From the NCBI GenBank assembly GCA_002436085.1, contig DIXT01000029.1:1-46932 (forward strand): a stretch of 46,932 bases of DNA. The letters run 5' to 3'. Shown piece by piece: positions 15,830 through 24,557 of the stretch; the first letter of the stretch is position 1; each line of letters opens with the position of its first letter. Below the pieces are notes generated by a model. It was not told the origin of the DNA and made no database searches. It was given only the letters and a program-made list of their open reading frames with translations. A program made the translations under genes and the position numbers. The DNA is from Anaerolineaceae bacterium UBA6073 (GTDB taxonomy: Bacteria > Chloroflexota > Anaerolineae > Anaerolineales > Anaerolineaceae).

Positions 15830-15942
15830 GTAGGTTGGGTGGAGCGGCAGCGCAACCCAACAAAAGCAGGTTGCTGAGATGTTAGGATAGTTGTTGGGAT
15901 GGTTGTTGGGTTTCGCTCCTGTGTCGCTGCACCCAACCTACG
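15830..15942. repeat. Two-armed palindromic element (GTAGGTTGGGT family), full copy 1
   Basis: The left arm GTAGGTTGGGTGGAGCGGCA and CGCAACCCAACAA is mirrored by a right arm ending GCACCCAACCTAC. The ~113-bp unit can fold into a long hairpin. Such GTAGGTTGGGT/ACCCAACCTAC elements are common non-autonomous repeats in several phyla. Single-arm relatives occur at 25.7, 26.2, 26.4, 27.4 and 29.55 kb. Confidence 0.8.
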
Positions 15943-16022
15943 GCTGATTTTATGACACTGTCTGAGCATGCGAAGGATCTTTTTTTGGATGATTCGTCAA
16001 ATCCGCAAGGTGCTTGTAAGCA

Positions 16023-16092
16023 TAGGGCGAAGCATCCTTGATAAGAAAATCAGGGTAAATCTGAGGTTTTAACCGGGATGCTTCGCCCCTAC
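16023..16092. repeat. Palindromic GCGAAGCATCC element
   Basis: TAGGGCGAAGCATCC (16023-16037) is mirrored by GGATGCTTCGCCCCTA (16077-16092). The same palindrome occurs inside each 219-bp tandem repeat near 8076-8150 and 8294-8368. Together with the two flanking GTAGGTTGGGT elements it fills the 567-bp gap between mnmA and the moa operon end; no gene is seen there. Confidence 0.8.
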
Positions 16093-16117
16093 CGTGTATT
16101 CACCAGGTCTTCAGTCA

Positions 16118-16218
16118 GTAGCTTGGGTGGAGCGGCAGCGCAACCCAATAAAAGCAGGTTGCTGAGATGTTGGGGTGGGTTGTTGGGTTTCGCTCCTGCG
16201 TCGCTGCACCCAACCTAC
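16118..16218. repeat. Two-armed palindromic element (GTAGGTTGGGT family), full copy 2
   Basis: Like 15830-15942, with arms GTAGCTTGGGTGGAGCGGCA and GCACCCAACCTAC, and an internal spacer about 12 bp shorter. It ends 14 bp from the 3' end of the MOSC-MogA gene and may act as its transcript end. Confidence 0.8.
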
Positions 16219-16231
16219 GGCTGATGAAGCG

Positions 16232-17152
16232 TCAGGGCCTGGCGCACTCGTAAGCTTCGCCGCGCAGGGTTTCCACAGCATGCGCCAACACCGGCAAAAA
16301 GACCTGCAAGCACTCCACCGCACCCTTCGGGCTGCCGGGCAGGTTGACGATCAACGTGCGCCCGCGCACCCCAGCCTGGGCACGGGAAAGCATCGCCCGG
16401 TCGGTGATTTTGCGGCTCTCAGCACGCATGGCTTCCGGGATGCCCGGCGCGAGCCGTTCCACCACCGCCAGCGTGGCTTCGGGTGTCACGTCCCGCGGCG
16501 CCAATCCAGTCCCGCCAGTGGTCAAAATCAAATCCAGATTGCCGGAGTCCGCCAGGCGGCAGAGTTCCGCTTTAATTTGGTCAAATTCGTCCGGGATAAC
16601 AAAATGCTCTGTTACCAGCGCGTGCCCGCGCAAAGCTTCCACCAAGGCCGGGCCGCTCTTATCCTCGCGCAAACCCGCCGCGCCTTTGTCGCTCAGGGTA
16701 ATGACCGCCGCGCGCACGCCGTTCAGGACTTCAATCGCATCCCCAGCCCGGATTTCCCCGCCGCGGATGACAATGGTAAAGATGCCCTCGGTCGGCATGA
16801 TGCACATACCCACCTGCTGGTAAACCTGACAATGCGCGTGGCATTCTTTGCCAATCTGCGTGACTTCCAGCTCTGTTTCACCCACGCGCAGACGGGTGCC
16901 GATCGGAAGCGCGTGCAGCGCGATGCCCTCGGTGGTAATGTTCTCGGCAAAAATACCAGGCGTCAACCCTTCCACGCCGAGCGCGGTCATTTTATCCACG
17001 CTCGCCTGGTCCAGCAAGCTCACCTGGCGGTGCCAGTTGCCAGCATGCGCATCCCCTTCGATTCCAAGCTTTTCCACCAGATGTGCGCTTTCCACGGGTT
17101 TCTTAATAACACCGGTCTTAGTGCTAATGTTTACCGCGACAACTTTTGCCAA
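16232..17152 (-). CDS. MOSC domain - MogA (molybdopterin adenylyltransferase) fusion
   Basis: A 306-residue fusion. Residues about 1-140 are a MOSC domain (GIEGDAHAGNWHRQVSLLD, CHAHCQVYQQVG), found in Moco sulfurase-related proteins. Residues about 145-300 are MogA/MoaB-like (VITLSDKGAAGLREDKSGP; TTGGTGLAPRDVTPEA; NLPGSPKGAVECL), which adenylylates molybdopterin before metal insertion. The start is TTG 17152, because GGAGG lies 5 bp before it; the longer frame from TTG 17164 would include that ribosome site. Translation begins right after the moaA TAA. It is the last gene of the five-gene Moco cluster. Confidence 0.88.
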   Translation of the reverse strand: MAKVVAVNISTKTGVIKKPVESAHLVEKLGIEGDAHAGNWHRQVSLLDQASVDKMTALGVEGLTPGIFAENITTEGIALHALPIGTRLRVGETELEVTQIGKECHAHCQVYQQVGMCIMPTEGIFTIVIRGGEIRAGDAIEVLNGVRAAVITLSDKGAAGLREDKSGPALVEALRGHALVTEHFVIPDEFDQIKAELCRLADSGNLDLILTTGGTGLAPRDVTPEATLAVVERLAPGIPEAMRAESRKITDRAMLSRAQAGVRGRTLIVNLPGSPKGAVECLQVFLPVLAHAVETLRGEAYECARP

Positions 17153-17153
17153 T

Positions 17154-18101
17154 TTAGCCTCCAATCCTGCTCATATTACGCGCTGAGCCGGTACAAGTCT
17201 GAAATTCATTACCAATGGGTTTTTCAAAGATTACCCGCCGGATGAGTTCTACAAGTTCTTCATCCTCCCCTAACAAGGCTTTTTTCAGGGAAAACTGACG
17301 ATCCACACCCAGGCAAGGGCGCAGCATGCCGTCACTCATCACGCGGATGCGGTTGCAGTCCGCGCAAAACTGATGGGAGATGGGGCTGATGAAGCCCACC
17401 CGACCCAGGTAACCCGGCACCTGATAATCCGCTGAGGGCTGCCCGGGGTAACGCGGCGGCAGCGCTTGCAGATACGGACGCGCATTCAGCAAGTCCTGGT
17501 TGGATATCTGCCGCTGGGTGTTCCTGCCCTGGTCCCCAATTGGCATAAGCTCAATAAAACGCACATCCAGCGGTTGCTCGCGAGTGAGCGCGATGAAATC
17601 ATCGATCTCCCCGTCGTTCATGCCCGCCACGACGACCACATTTATCTTCAGCGGTACGAGCCCCGCGTCAAGCGCTTCCTCGATGCCGTCCAGCACAAGC
17701 TGTAAATCCCCGCCGGTCATTAAGCGGAACACATCCGGCTTGAGGGAATCCAGGCTAATATTCAGCCTGCGCAAGCCGGCTGCTTTCAAAGCGGCAGCCT
17801 TGCCCGGCAGCATCTGGGCATTGGTAGTCATCGAGAGGTCTTTAAGTTCCGCTGCCGCTGCCACCTGCGCCACAATATCCAGAATGTCCTTACGCAGCAG
17901 GGGTTCGCCGCCCGTCAGGCGCACTTTATTGATGCCCAGCCGCGCCATCACCCGCACAATGCGCGCAAAGTCCGCCGCGCTCAGCTCCTCTGTTTTGGGG
18001 CAGGCGCCTTCTTCCGCGCGGCAGTACGTGCAGCGCAGCTGGCAGCGTTCGGTCAAAGAAAGGCGCAGGTATGTAATTTCCCTGTTATATTGATCAATCA
18101 T
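17154..18101 (-). CDS. moaA: GTP 3',8-cyclase MoaA
   Basis: A 315-residue radical SAM enzyme that starts molybdopterin synthesis by cyclising GTP. The N-terminal cluster motif is CQLRCTYC (CX3CX2C, about residues 20-27) and LTGGEPLLRK binds SAM. A second C-terminal [4Fe-4S] site is seen in CADCNRIRVMSDGMLRPC. The chain ends in the Gly-Gly tail needed for activity (SRIGG). The ATG overlaps the moaC stop by 8 bp, so the genes are coupled; MoaC uses its product. Confidence 0.95.
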   Translation of the reverse strand: MIDQYNREITYLRLSLTERCQLRCTYCRAEEGACPKTEELSAADFARIVRVMARLGINKVRLTGGEPLLRKDILDIVAQVAAAAELKDLSMTTNAQMLPGKAAALKAAGLRRLNISLDSLKPDVFRLMTGGDLQLVLDGIEEALDAGLVPLKINVVVVAGMNDGEIDDFIALTREQPLDVRFIELMPIGDQGRNTQRQISNQDLLNARPYLQALPPRYPGQPSADYQVPGYLGRVGFISPISHQFCADCNRIRVMSDGMLRPCLGVDRQFSLKKALLGEDEELVELIRRVIFEKPIGNEFQTCTGSARNMSRIGG

Positions 18102-18585
18102 TATCAGGGATTATATCCTCTCGCAGGAAATTACCGGACTTTCCACCGCTTTTTTGCTCCAGCTGGATCTGCAGGATTTGCATTCCGCGATCCACAGCTT
18201 TGCACATGTCGTACACAGTCAGCGCAGCCACGCTGGCAGCCGTCAGGGCTTCCATCTCCACGCCGGTCCGGTAGGTGGATTTCACCCGGGCTGTGATGCG
18301 CAGCGTGTCCTCCGCCAGAACCTCAAAATCCACGCTTGCCTTCGTAATCGGGATGGGGTGGCACATAGGAATGAGTTCGGGCGTGCGCTTGGCGGCCATA
18401 ATCCCAGCCACGCGCGCGCAGGCGAACACATCGCCCTTGGGCATTTCGCGGGCTTGGATGAGCGCCAGGGTTTCCGGGCGCATGCGTACCAGCGCGCTGG
18501 CCAGCGCTTCGCGCGCGGTCTCGTCCTTTGCAGAGACGTCCACCATGCGCGCATTTCCGTTTTTATCCAGATGGCTCAGTTCCAT
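18094..18585 (-). CDS. moaC: Cyclic pyranopterin monophosphate synthase MoaC
   Basis: A 163-residue enzyme that converts the MoaA product to cyclic pyranopterin monophosphate. Family motifs MVDVSAKDET (start), KGDVFACARVAGIMAAKRT, LIPMCHPIPI and EMEALTAASVAALTVYDMCK are all visible. The MCHP segment forms the active site. The start overlaps the end of the moeA-PBP gene by 10 bp and has a GGAGAAA ribosome site. Confidence 0.96.
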   Translation of the reverse strand: MELSHLDKNGNARMVDVSAKDETAREALASALVRMRPETLALIQAREMPKGDVFACARVAGIMAAKRTPELIPMCHPIPITKASVDFEVLAEDTLRITARVKSTYRTGVEMEALTAASVAALTVYDMCKAVDRGMQILQIQLEQKSGGKSGNFLREDIIPDND

Positions 18586-20492
18586 TGTCTGATTTCTCCC
18601 GGGTGATTAAGCGAATAGCCGCCCATCGCTGACAACCTGCGCGCAAATTCCGCCCCACGCAGGACTTCAAGCAAGCGCTGGACCATATCCAACTGGAAAG
18701 CGCTCTGCGCGACCAGCAAATCATACTGCTCTTCGCACACAGGCACAAAGTCCAGGTTGTAAATGCGCGCGGCAGATAGAATTCCCAGCCCCGCATCCGC
18801 CGTGCCTGCCGCGATGGCAGCCGCGACCGCGGTGTGCGTGTACTCCTCGCGCTCGTAACCAGGGACGGTTTCGGTATCCAGTTGGTTCTGGTGTGCCAGA
18901 AAGTCGCACAGAATGCGCGTGCCGCTGCCCTTTTGGCGGTTGACGTAGCGCTTGCCCGCGATATCCGCGAATTCGCGGATGCCCAGCGGGTTACCTTTAG
19001 GGACCATCAGTCCCTGCGTGCGTTGGACACATTCCACCAGCACCACGCCGCCCTGCGGGAAGTATTTGCGCAGATAGGGGATGTTGTAAGTGCCGCTGGC
19101 TTCGTCCAGCAGGTGGATTCCGCCCAGGTGCGCCTCACCGCGCTTAACAGCCGTGATGCCGCCTATGCTGCCCACATGCGAGGACGCGACGGAGCTTGCC
19201 CGGTCCTGCCGCTTGAGGATATCCGCGATTTCATCCAGCAGCGGGTCGTGGCTGCCCGTGATGACCAATGTGCGCTCAATCTCCGCGCGGCTGCGGGTCA
19301 ACTGCACGTTCACCAGCTCGCCAGCCTCGTAGCCTTCGGTATTCTGCGGGATATGAATGATGCCGTCCGCCTTAACAAAGGAACTGACCACCCCGGCGCC
19401 CCGGTTCAGCGGCACCGCCACAGTCTTCCCGTTCACGTTGCCCAGGCGCGTGCGCACAAACTCCAAATACTTGAGCGAGGATGTCAGCCGGCGCGCAATC
19501 GCGGCCTGGATAAACTCAACAGGCTGCGCAGGTTGGCAGGTCAGGCTTTCCACCACCGGCTTAAAGAGTTCTTCCATCACCAAAATGCCGGAAACGGGAT
19601 AGCCCGGCAAGCCCAGCACCGGTACAACGCTTCTGCCAGCCGGCTGCGCGTGCGCCAGGATAGCCGGTTTACCAGGTCGGATGGCTATGCCGTGCAATAC
19701 CACCTCGCCCACCTGTCGGATTGCGCCGGTTGAAAAGTCTTTTTTGCCCGCGGAAGAGCCGGCATTCAGCACCACCAGGTCGCACTCCGCCAGGGCGCGC
19801 CGTAACGCCTCCTCAATCAGGGTGGGGTCGTCGCGCACGCCCGGGTAGATTTTGGGAATGCAGCCCCAGGTCTCCAGCATCCCGGCAAAGACGGTGGAAT
19901 TCGACTCGATGATGCTGCCGGCTTGCGGCTCTTCAGTCGGAGCCACCAGCTCATTTCCGGTCGGGATGATTCCGGCGACCGGGCGGGACACCACTTCCAC
20001 CTTCAGCACGCCGGATTCCAGCAGCGCGCCCAGCGCCGCCGGAACAAGCATGCTGAACGAAGGGAGAATCATGTCGCCCGCGCTGATATCCTCACCAATC
20101 TGGCGCACATGCTGCCAGGGCAGCGCTGCCGCGTAAAGGGTCACGCCGTCCTCTTCCTGCACCACATCCTCCACCATCACTACCGCGTCGCAGCCCTCAG
20201 GCAGCGGGTCGCCGGTGTTGACCCACACAAAGGCGTCCTCTTTCAGGCGCGCCGGCGTGGTTTCCGAAGCTCCAAATGTTTGCTTCGCATCCAGGGCGAT
20301 CCCGTCCATGGCGCAGGCGTTGTAGTGCGGGGAACTGATGCGGGCATACACCGCGTTCGCGGTCACACGCCCCAGCGCGGTGCTGGTCTGGATGGTCTCG
20401 GTTCTATAGCTGAGCCCAGCCTGGCGCAGCGCAGCGAGATATGTCGCTCGCGCTTCTTCCAGGGGAACATTGGTCAGATATTCAAATGCCAA
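18576..20492 (-). CDS. MoeA - periplasmic-binding-protein-like domain fusion
   Basis: A 638-residue two-part protein. Residues about 1-400 are MoeA-like, catalysing molybdate/tungstate insertion into adenylylated molybdopterin (NTGDPLPEGCDAVVMVEDV, NAGSSAGKKDFS, LGLPGYPVSG). Residues about 420-630 are a PBP-like domain (LysR-substrate/ModA-like, PF12727 type: SSHVGSIGGITAVKRGEAHL, KGSGTRILCD, AAAIAAGTADAGLG), usually thought to bind an oxyanion ligand. The fusion is known in bacteria and archaea that handle Mo/W. The start is TTG 20492 after GAGGTGA, 3 bp from the preceding moeA stop. Two MoeA paralogues in tandem suggest separate Mo and W roles. Confidence 0.92.
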   Translation of the reverse strand: MAFEYLTNVPLEEARATYLAALRQAGLSYRTETIQTSTALGRVTANAVYARISSPHYNACAMDGIALDAKQTFGASETTPARLKEDAFVWVNTGDPLPEGCDAVVMVEDVVQEEDGVTLYAAALPWQHVRQIGEDISAGDMILPSFSMLVPAALGALLESGVLKVEVVSRPVAGIIPTGNELVAPTEEPQAGSIIESNSTVFAGMLETWGCIPKIYPGVRDDPTLIEEALRRALAECDLVVLNAGSSAGKKDFSTGAIRQVGEVVLHGIAIRPGKPAILAHAQPAGRSVVPVLGLPGYPVSGILVMEELFKPVVESLTCQPAQPVEFIQAAIARRLTSSLKYLEFVRTRLGNVNGKTVAVPLNRGAGVVSSFVKADGIIHIPQNTEGYEAGELVNVQLTRSRAEIERTLVITGSHDPLLDEIADILKRQDRASSVASSHVGSIGGITAVKRGEAHLGGIHLLDEASGTYNIPYLRKYFPQGGVVLVECVQRTQGLMVPKGNPLGIREFADIAGKRYVNRQKGSGTRILCDFLAHQNQLDTETVPGYEREEYTHTAVAAAIAAGTADAGLGILSAARIYNLDFVPVCEEQYDLLVAQSAFQLDMVQRLLEVLRGAEFARRLSAMGGYSLNHPGEIRQWN

Positions 20493-20495
20493 ATT

Positions 20496-21704
20496 TCACC
20501 TCTTCAACAGGGTCACTTCCACAAGTTCGCCCTGACGCAGTCCTTCTTTATCGCGCGGAATGGCGATGAAGCCGTCCCCTCGCGCCAGGGTGGTTATCAA
20601 TCCGGACTTGCTCGGAATTGGATGCGCTTCGCCATCCCGCAGCATGACAGGGACGTATTCCTCGCGCCCGTGGTTGGAGGGCACCGCGCGCGCGATGGGA
20701 ACGCTCACGCGCTGTTCGTCCAGCTCCGCGCCCAGCATGGACGCGATTAGCGGGCGCGCCAGCAAATGGAACATAAAGTAGGCCGCCACCGGGTTGCCCG
20801 GCAGGCCAAAAACGGGTTTACCCTGCGCACTGCCAAACAAGGTGGGTTTGCCCGGCTTAACCGCCAGGCCGTGCGCCAGCAGTTCTCCCAGTTCGGAAAG
20901 CACCTGCGGCACCGCGTCTTTTTCCCCGACGGAGGTTCCGCCGGAAAGAAGCACCAGGTCGTGTTCCACCAAAGCGGCCTTCAAAGCTGCCCGTACTTCG
21001 TCGATGCGGTCCGGAATAATTCCAAGAAAGTCGGCCTGTCCACCAGCTTCAATCACAGCTTGAACAAGCATGGGGGCGTTTACGTCGCGGATTTTCCCGG
21101 GCGGCAGGGCTTCCCCGGCGGGGACGAGTTCATCACCGGTGGAAATGACCGCGGCGCGCGGTTTGGACCGCACGGAAACTTCAGTCCAGCCCATGGCTGC
21201 CAGTGCCCCGATATGCGCGGCGCTAAGGCGGGTGCCTGCCCGTAGAATGGCATCCCCCGGGCGCAGGTCATCGCCGCGGAAAATCAGGTTCGCGCCGGGC
21301 GGAGAGGCTTTATAGACTGCCACCAGCCCGTCTTCCAGAACCTCGGCGTCCTCCAGCATAATCACGCAGTCCGCCCCGGTCGGAATTTCCGCGCCGGTAG
21401 GGACGTACACGCATTCCCCTGCCGCAAGACTTAGGTCTGTGTGCGCGCCCATCTGGGCTGAGCCAATCTTTGTCATCAGCGCGGGAATGGATTCAGAGCA
21501 GCCAAAAACGTCTTTGCTGCGCAGGGCATAGCCGTCCACGGTGGAGCGGTCAAAGTCCGGGACAAATTCCCGGGCAAGCGCGTCTCCCGCCAGGGCTCTG
21601 CCGCCGGCATTTTTCAGGTGCACGCTTTCCGCAGGCATTTTCAGCATCCCAAAGCTGCGCGCGATCAGGCGCTGGGCTTCGGCAACAGTTATTACATTGA
21701 GCAT
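20496..21704 (-). CDS. moeA: Molybdopterin molybdenumtransferase MoeA
   Basis: A 402-residue MoeA that inserts the metal into molybdopterin-AMP. Motifs PTGAEIPTGADCVIMLEDAE, VISTGDEL, LLSGGTSVGEKDAV and FGLPGNPVAAYFMF occur in the normal order. The start is ATG 21704 (MLNVITVAEAQRL), with GGAG a few bases upstream; a longer frame to 21779 has no family similarity. It heads the tightly packed moeA, moeA-PBP, moaC, moaA, MOSC-mogA run. The DUF3800-like gene is 83 bp upstream on the same strand. Confidence 0.95.
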   Translation of the reverse strand: MLNVITVAEAQRLIARSFGMLKMPAESVHLKNAGGRALAGDALAREFVPDFDRSTVDGYALRSKDVFGCSESIPALMTKIGSAQMGAHTDLSLAAGECVYVPTGAEIPTGADCVIMLEDAEVLEDGLVAVYKASPPGANLIFRGDDLRPGDAILRAGTRLSAAHIGALAAMGWTEVSVRSKPRAAVISTGDELVPAGEALPPGKIRDVNAPMLVQAVIEAGGQADFLGIIPDRIDEVRAALKAALVEHDLVLLSGGTSVGEKDAVPQVLSELGELLAHGLAVKPGKPTLFGSAQGKPVFGLPGNPVAAYFMFHLLARPLIASMLGAELDEQRVSVPIARAVPSNHGREEYVPVMLRDGEAHPIPSKSGLITTLARGDGFIAIPRDKEGLRQGELVEVTLLKR

Positions 21705-21787
21705 CGCTTTTCGCTCCAATACGAAGGTAAGCCTAATCTTACCAGAATCGCTGCCAAACTTAATCCAGCAGACAGTCATAGGACCGA

Positions 21788-22708
21788 CTATTCCAGCAGC
21801 GGGAGTTGGCTGACCCCTTCCTCTTCCATCAGGTTGATAGTTTCAAAGCGCCAGGCGCCCCCTTCCAGGTGGCATTGGCTCATGCAAAAGGCACGGTACC
21901 AGCGGCTCTTGCGCATGCGCGGCGCGCCCTGCCTGTACTTGTCAATCAGCGTACGGGCATAACGCGCCAGCAGCCACTGGGATTGGTTGCTGTAATACCC
22001 GAAAGCGGCCCGGAAAGACCCGATCAGCAGGTCCGTCAACTGCAGCAGCTGGCAGTCGGCGTAGGGCTGCGTGTCCTGGGCGGCGGGGTCGCTGGCGCGG
22101 TCGTCAATCAAGTCTGCCTGGCTGCCGATGCCGCAGTAGCCGCGCAAGCCCGAAAGCCGATCGATCACGCGCTGGCGGTCGATGTGCCGCCCCTGGTGCA
22201 GGTGCCCGTCAAAATGAATTTTGGTGATGCACACCGGGTTCTCAGGGCTGAACAGGTAGTGCAAGCCGCCCTTGAAACCGAAGCGAAAAGAGGTTTCCAC
22301 CTTGCTGGTCTCATCCGGGTAGTGCAGCATGTTCTCGTGGTTATCGCGCTCGCGGAAAATGATAAACTTCGCGCCGCCTGCCTGGTCGTCCAGCACTCGA
22401 AAAGCCTTTTCCCGGTCCCCCCGCGCGCCAGTGTAGTAAAAGTAGCGGATATGCTTGCTTTCCGAGCGCATAAAGCCCAGCACGATGCTCAACCAGGCTT
22501 CCGCCAGGTCGCGCTTGGCGCCCGGGCGGTTTATCTTCTTGAAGCTGATTTTGTGCGGGTACCCGACCTCCGCGCGCGCAGCTTCCAGGTAATTAACCAG
22601 CGCTTCCTTTTGGCAGACCGGCACCAAAAGCATGCCGTGCCAATACCCGTTGCGGGCAGACTCGTCGTGATACAGTTCGTACGCTTGCGCTGCGCTTTCG
22701 TGTTCCAT
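21788..22708 (-). CDS. DUF3800-like protein
   Basis: A 306-residue protein resembling the DUF3800 family, which has an RNase H-like fold and an acidic active-site pattern. Features seen are YHDES near the N-terminus (residues 13-17), a central IHFDGHLHQGRH, and LQLTDLLIGSFRAAF near residue 225. Function is unknown; family members often occur near mobile or defence genes. It is GC-rich like its neighbours, so recent transfer is not evident. It lies upstream of moeA on the same strand, but a link to Moco synthesis is unproven. Confidence 0.65.
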   Translation of the reverse strand: MEHESAAQAYELYHDESARNGYWHGMLLVPVCQKEALVNYLEAARAEVGYPHKISFKKINRPGAKRDLAEAWLSIVLGFMRSESKHIRYFYYTGARGDREKAFRVLDDQAGGAKFIIFRERDNHENMLHYPDETSKVETSFRFGFKGGLHYLFSPENPVCITKIHFDGHLHQGRHIDRQRVIDRLSGLRGYCGIGSQADLIDDRASDPAAQDTQPYADCQLLQLTDLLIGSFRAAFGYYSNQSQWLLARYARTLIDKYRQGAPRMRKSRWYRAFCMSQCHLEGGAWRFETINLMEEEGVSQLPLLE

Positions 22709-22918
22709 CGCCAGTTATTTACATTCTACCGCAGCCGCCCGGATTTATGGCGCATCAGAAAAAGTTTCTACAATTCGGCAATCCAAATGGTGCACCCGCA
22801 GTTTGGGGTAAAATAAGTCATTATTTAAGCTTACCCGGCACGGGTTGTTTTTATCTTTTCTTTGTTCACCATTTGGTGAGTGACCGATAGCCTACAAAAC
22901 TAAACAGGAGGATTCTTC

Positions 22919-24544
22919 ATGAAAACCGTTGTTGCGGGCGCCCTGGGGGAATGCGTCCATGTTGCCGGCGTAATGAATTTTCTCAACCTGGCGGAGCTCG
23001 CGGGCTGGCGCACCGTCTTCCTCGGGCCGGCTGTCCCGCTGGAAGAATTCCTGCGCGCCGCGCGCGAAGAGCACGCCGACCTGGTTGGCGCTTCGTACCG
23101 TCTGACGCCCGAAACAGGCGAGCGCCTGCTGGGCGAATTTGCTGAAGCCGCGGACGACCTGCGCGCCCAAGGTGTGCGCTTTGTGTTCGGCGGCACCCCG
23201 CCAGTGACGGAACGCGCGCGCAAGCTGGGCTTCTTTGAACGCGCCTTCGACGGCAGCGAAGCCCCCGAGGAAGTGCTGGCATTCTTGCGCGGCGAGAGCG
23301 CTGACCGCGACAATCCCGCTTACTACCCCCAGACCGCGCTGGAACGCATCACCTGGAAAGCGCCCTACCCCCTGCTGCGCCACCACTTTGGCCTGCCCAC
23401 CATGGAAGCCACGCTGGAGGGCATTGCCCAAATCGCGGAAGCGCGCGTCTTGGACGTTATTTCACTCGGCACCGACCAGGACGCCCAGGAGAACTTTTTC
23501 CACCCGGAGCGCCAGAACCCACGCGCCAAAGGCGCCGGCGGCGTGCCGGTGCGCAGCGCGGAAGACTTCCGCGCGCTGTACCAGGCCTCCCGCCGCGGCA
23601 ACTACCCGCTGCTGCGCACTTACTCCGGCACCGACAACTTCATCCGTCTGGCGGAGCTCTACATGGAAACCATCCACAACGCCTGGTGCGCCGTGCCGTT
23701 GTTCTGGTTCAACCAGCTGGACGGGCGCGGCCCGGTCAGCCTGGAAGACTCGCTGCGCCTGCATCAGGAGCTTATCCGCTGGTACGGCCAGCGCGGCGTG
23801 CCGGTGGAACTGAACGAACCCCACCACTGGGGCATGCGCGACGCGCCAGATGTAATTTTCCTTGTCTCGGCTTACCTCTCCGCCTATAACGCCAAAGCCT
23901 TCGGCGCGCGCGATTACATCACCCAGATGATGTTTAACAGCCCGCCCGGCGCCTCCGACGCGATGGACCTGGCAAAGATGCTGGCCATCCTGGAAATGAC
24001 CGCCCCCCTGGAGAACGAAAACTTCCGCATCCTCAGGCAAACCCGCACCGGCCTGCTCAGCTACCCGCTGGAAAGCAACGCCGCCCGCGCGCACCTCTCC
24101 GCCAGCATCTACCTGCAGATGGCGCTCCGGCCCCACATCGTGCACATCGTCGGGCACACCGAAGCCGACCACGCCGCTACTGCCGCCGACGTCATCGACG
24201 CCAGCCTGATGGCCCGCCAGGCTATCGCAAATGCCCGTAAGGGGCAGCCCGACATGCTGGTGGACCCATTAATACAGGCGCGCAAAGACCACCTCATTTC
24301 TGAAGCACGGCTCACCCTCGCGGCCATCCGCAGCCTGGCGGAGCCCGGCAGCCCCGACCCCCTGACCGACCCTGCGGTGCTGGGCAAAGCGGTGCGCCTT
24401 GGCATCCTGGACGCGCCGCACCTGCGCGGCAGCAAAATCGCGCGCGGGGAAATTAAAACACGCATAATCCAGGGCGGCTGCGAAGCCGTCCGACCTGACG
24501 GCAGCCCCCTCCCCGAGGCGGAACGCCTTTCCACCTACCTTTGA
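22919..24544 (+). CDS. Cobalamin-binding protein with mutase/methyltransferase-like barrel
   Basis: A 541-residue cytoplasmic protein. Residues 1-130 look like a B12-binding Rossmann domain. GECVHVAG (about 9-16) matches the DxHxxG motif whose His ligates cobalt, with GASYRL and FVFGGTPP as the later motifs. The rest resembles a TIM-barrel B12 enzyme (NYPLLRTYSGTDNFIRLAEL, VELNEPHHWGMRDAPD, SAYNAKAFGARDYITQMMF). The order, B12 domain first, is less usual. It could be a carbon-skeleton mutase or a corrinoid methyltransferase; the sequence does not decide. Start ATG 22919 follows AGGAGG. The dehydrogenase gene follows after 13 bp, so the two probably share a pathway. Confidence 0.7.
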   Translation: MKTVVAGALGECVHVAGVMNFLNLAELAGWRTVFLGPAVPLEEFLRAAREEHADLVGASYRLTPETGERLLGEFAEAADDLRAQGVRFVFGGTPPVTERARKLGFFERAFDGSEAPEEVLAFLRGESADRDNPAYYPQTALERITWKAPYPLLRHHFGLPTMEATLEGIAQIAEARVLDVISLGTDQDAQENFFHPERQNPRAKGAGGVPVRSAEDFRALYQASRRGNYPLLRTYSGTDNFIRLAELYMETIHNAWCAVPLFWFNQLDGRGPVSLEDSLRLHQELIRWYGQRGVPVELNEPHHWGMRDAPDVIFLVSAYLSAYNAKAFGARDYITQMMFNSPPGASDAMDLAKMLAILEMTAPLENENFRILRQTRTGLLSYPLESNAARAHLSASIYLQMALRPHIVHIVGHTEADHAATAADVIDASLMARQAIANARKGQPDMLVDPLIQARKDHLISEARLTLAAIRSLAEPGSPDPLTDPAVLGKAVRLGILDAPHLRGSKIARGEIKTRIIQGGCEAVRPDGSPLPEAERLSTYL

Positions 24545-24557
24545 ATAGGAGCAGACA

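Noticed and set aside
18834..19733. Open frame antisense to the moeA-PBP gene
   Set aside because: The minus-strand gene has clear MoeA and PBP motifs; the plus frame is a compositional shadow.
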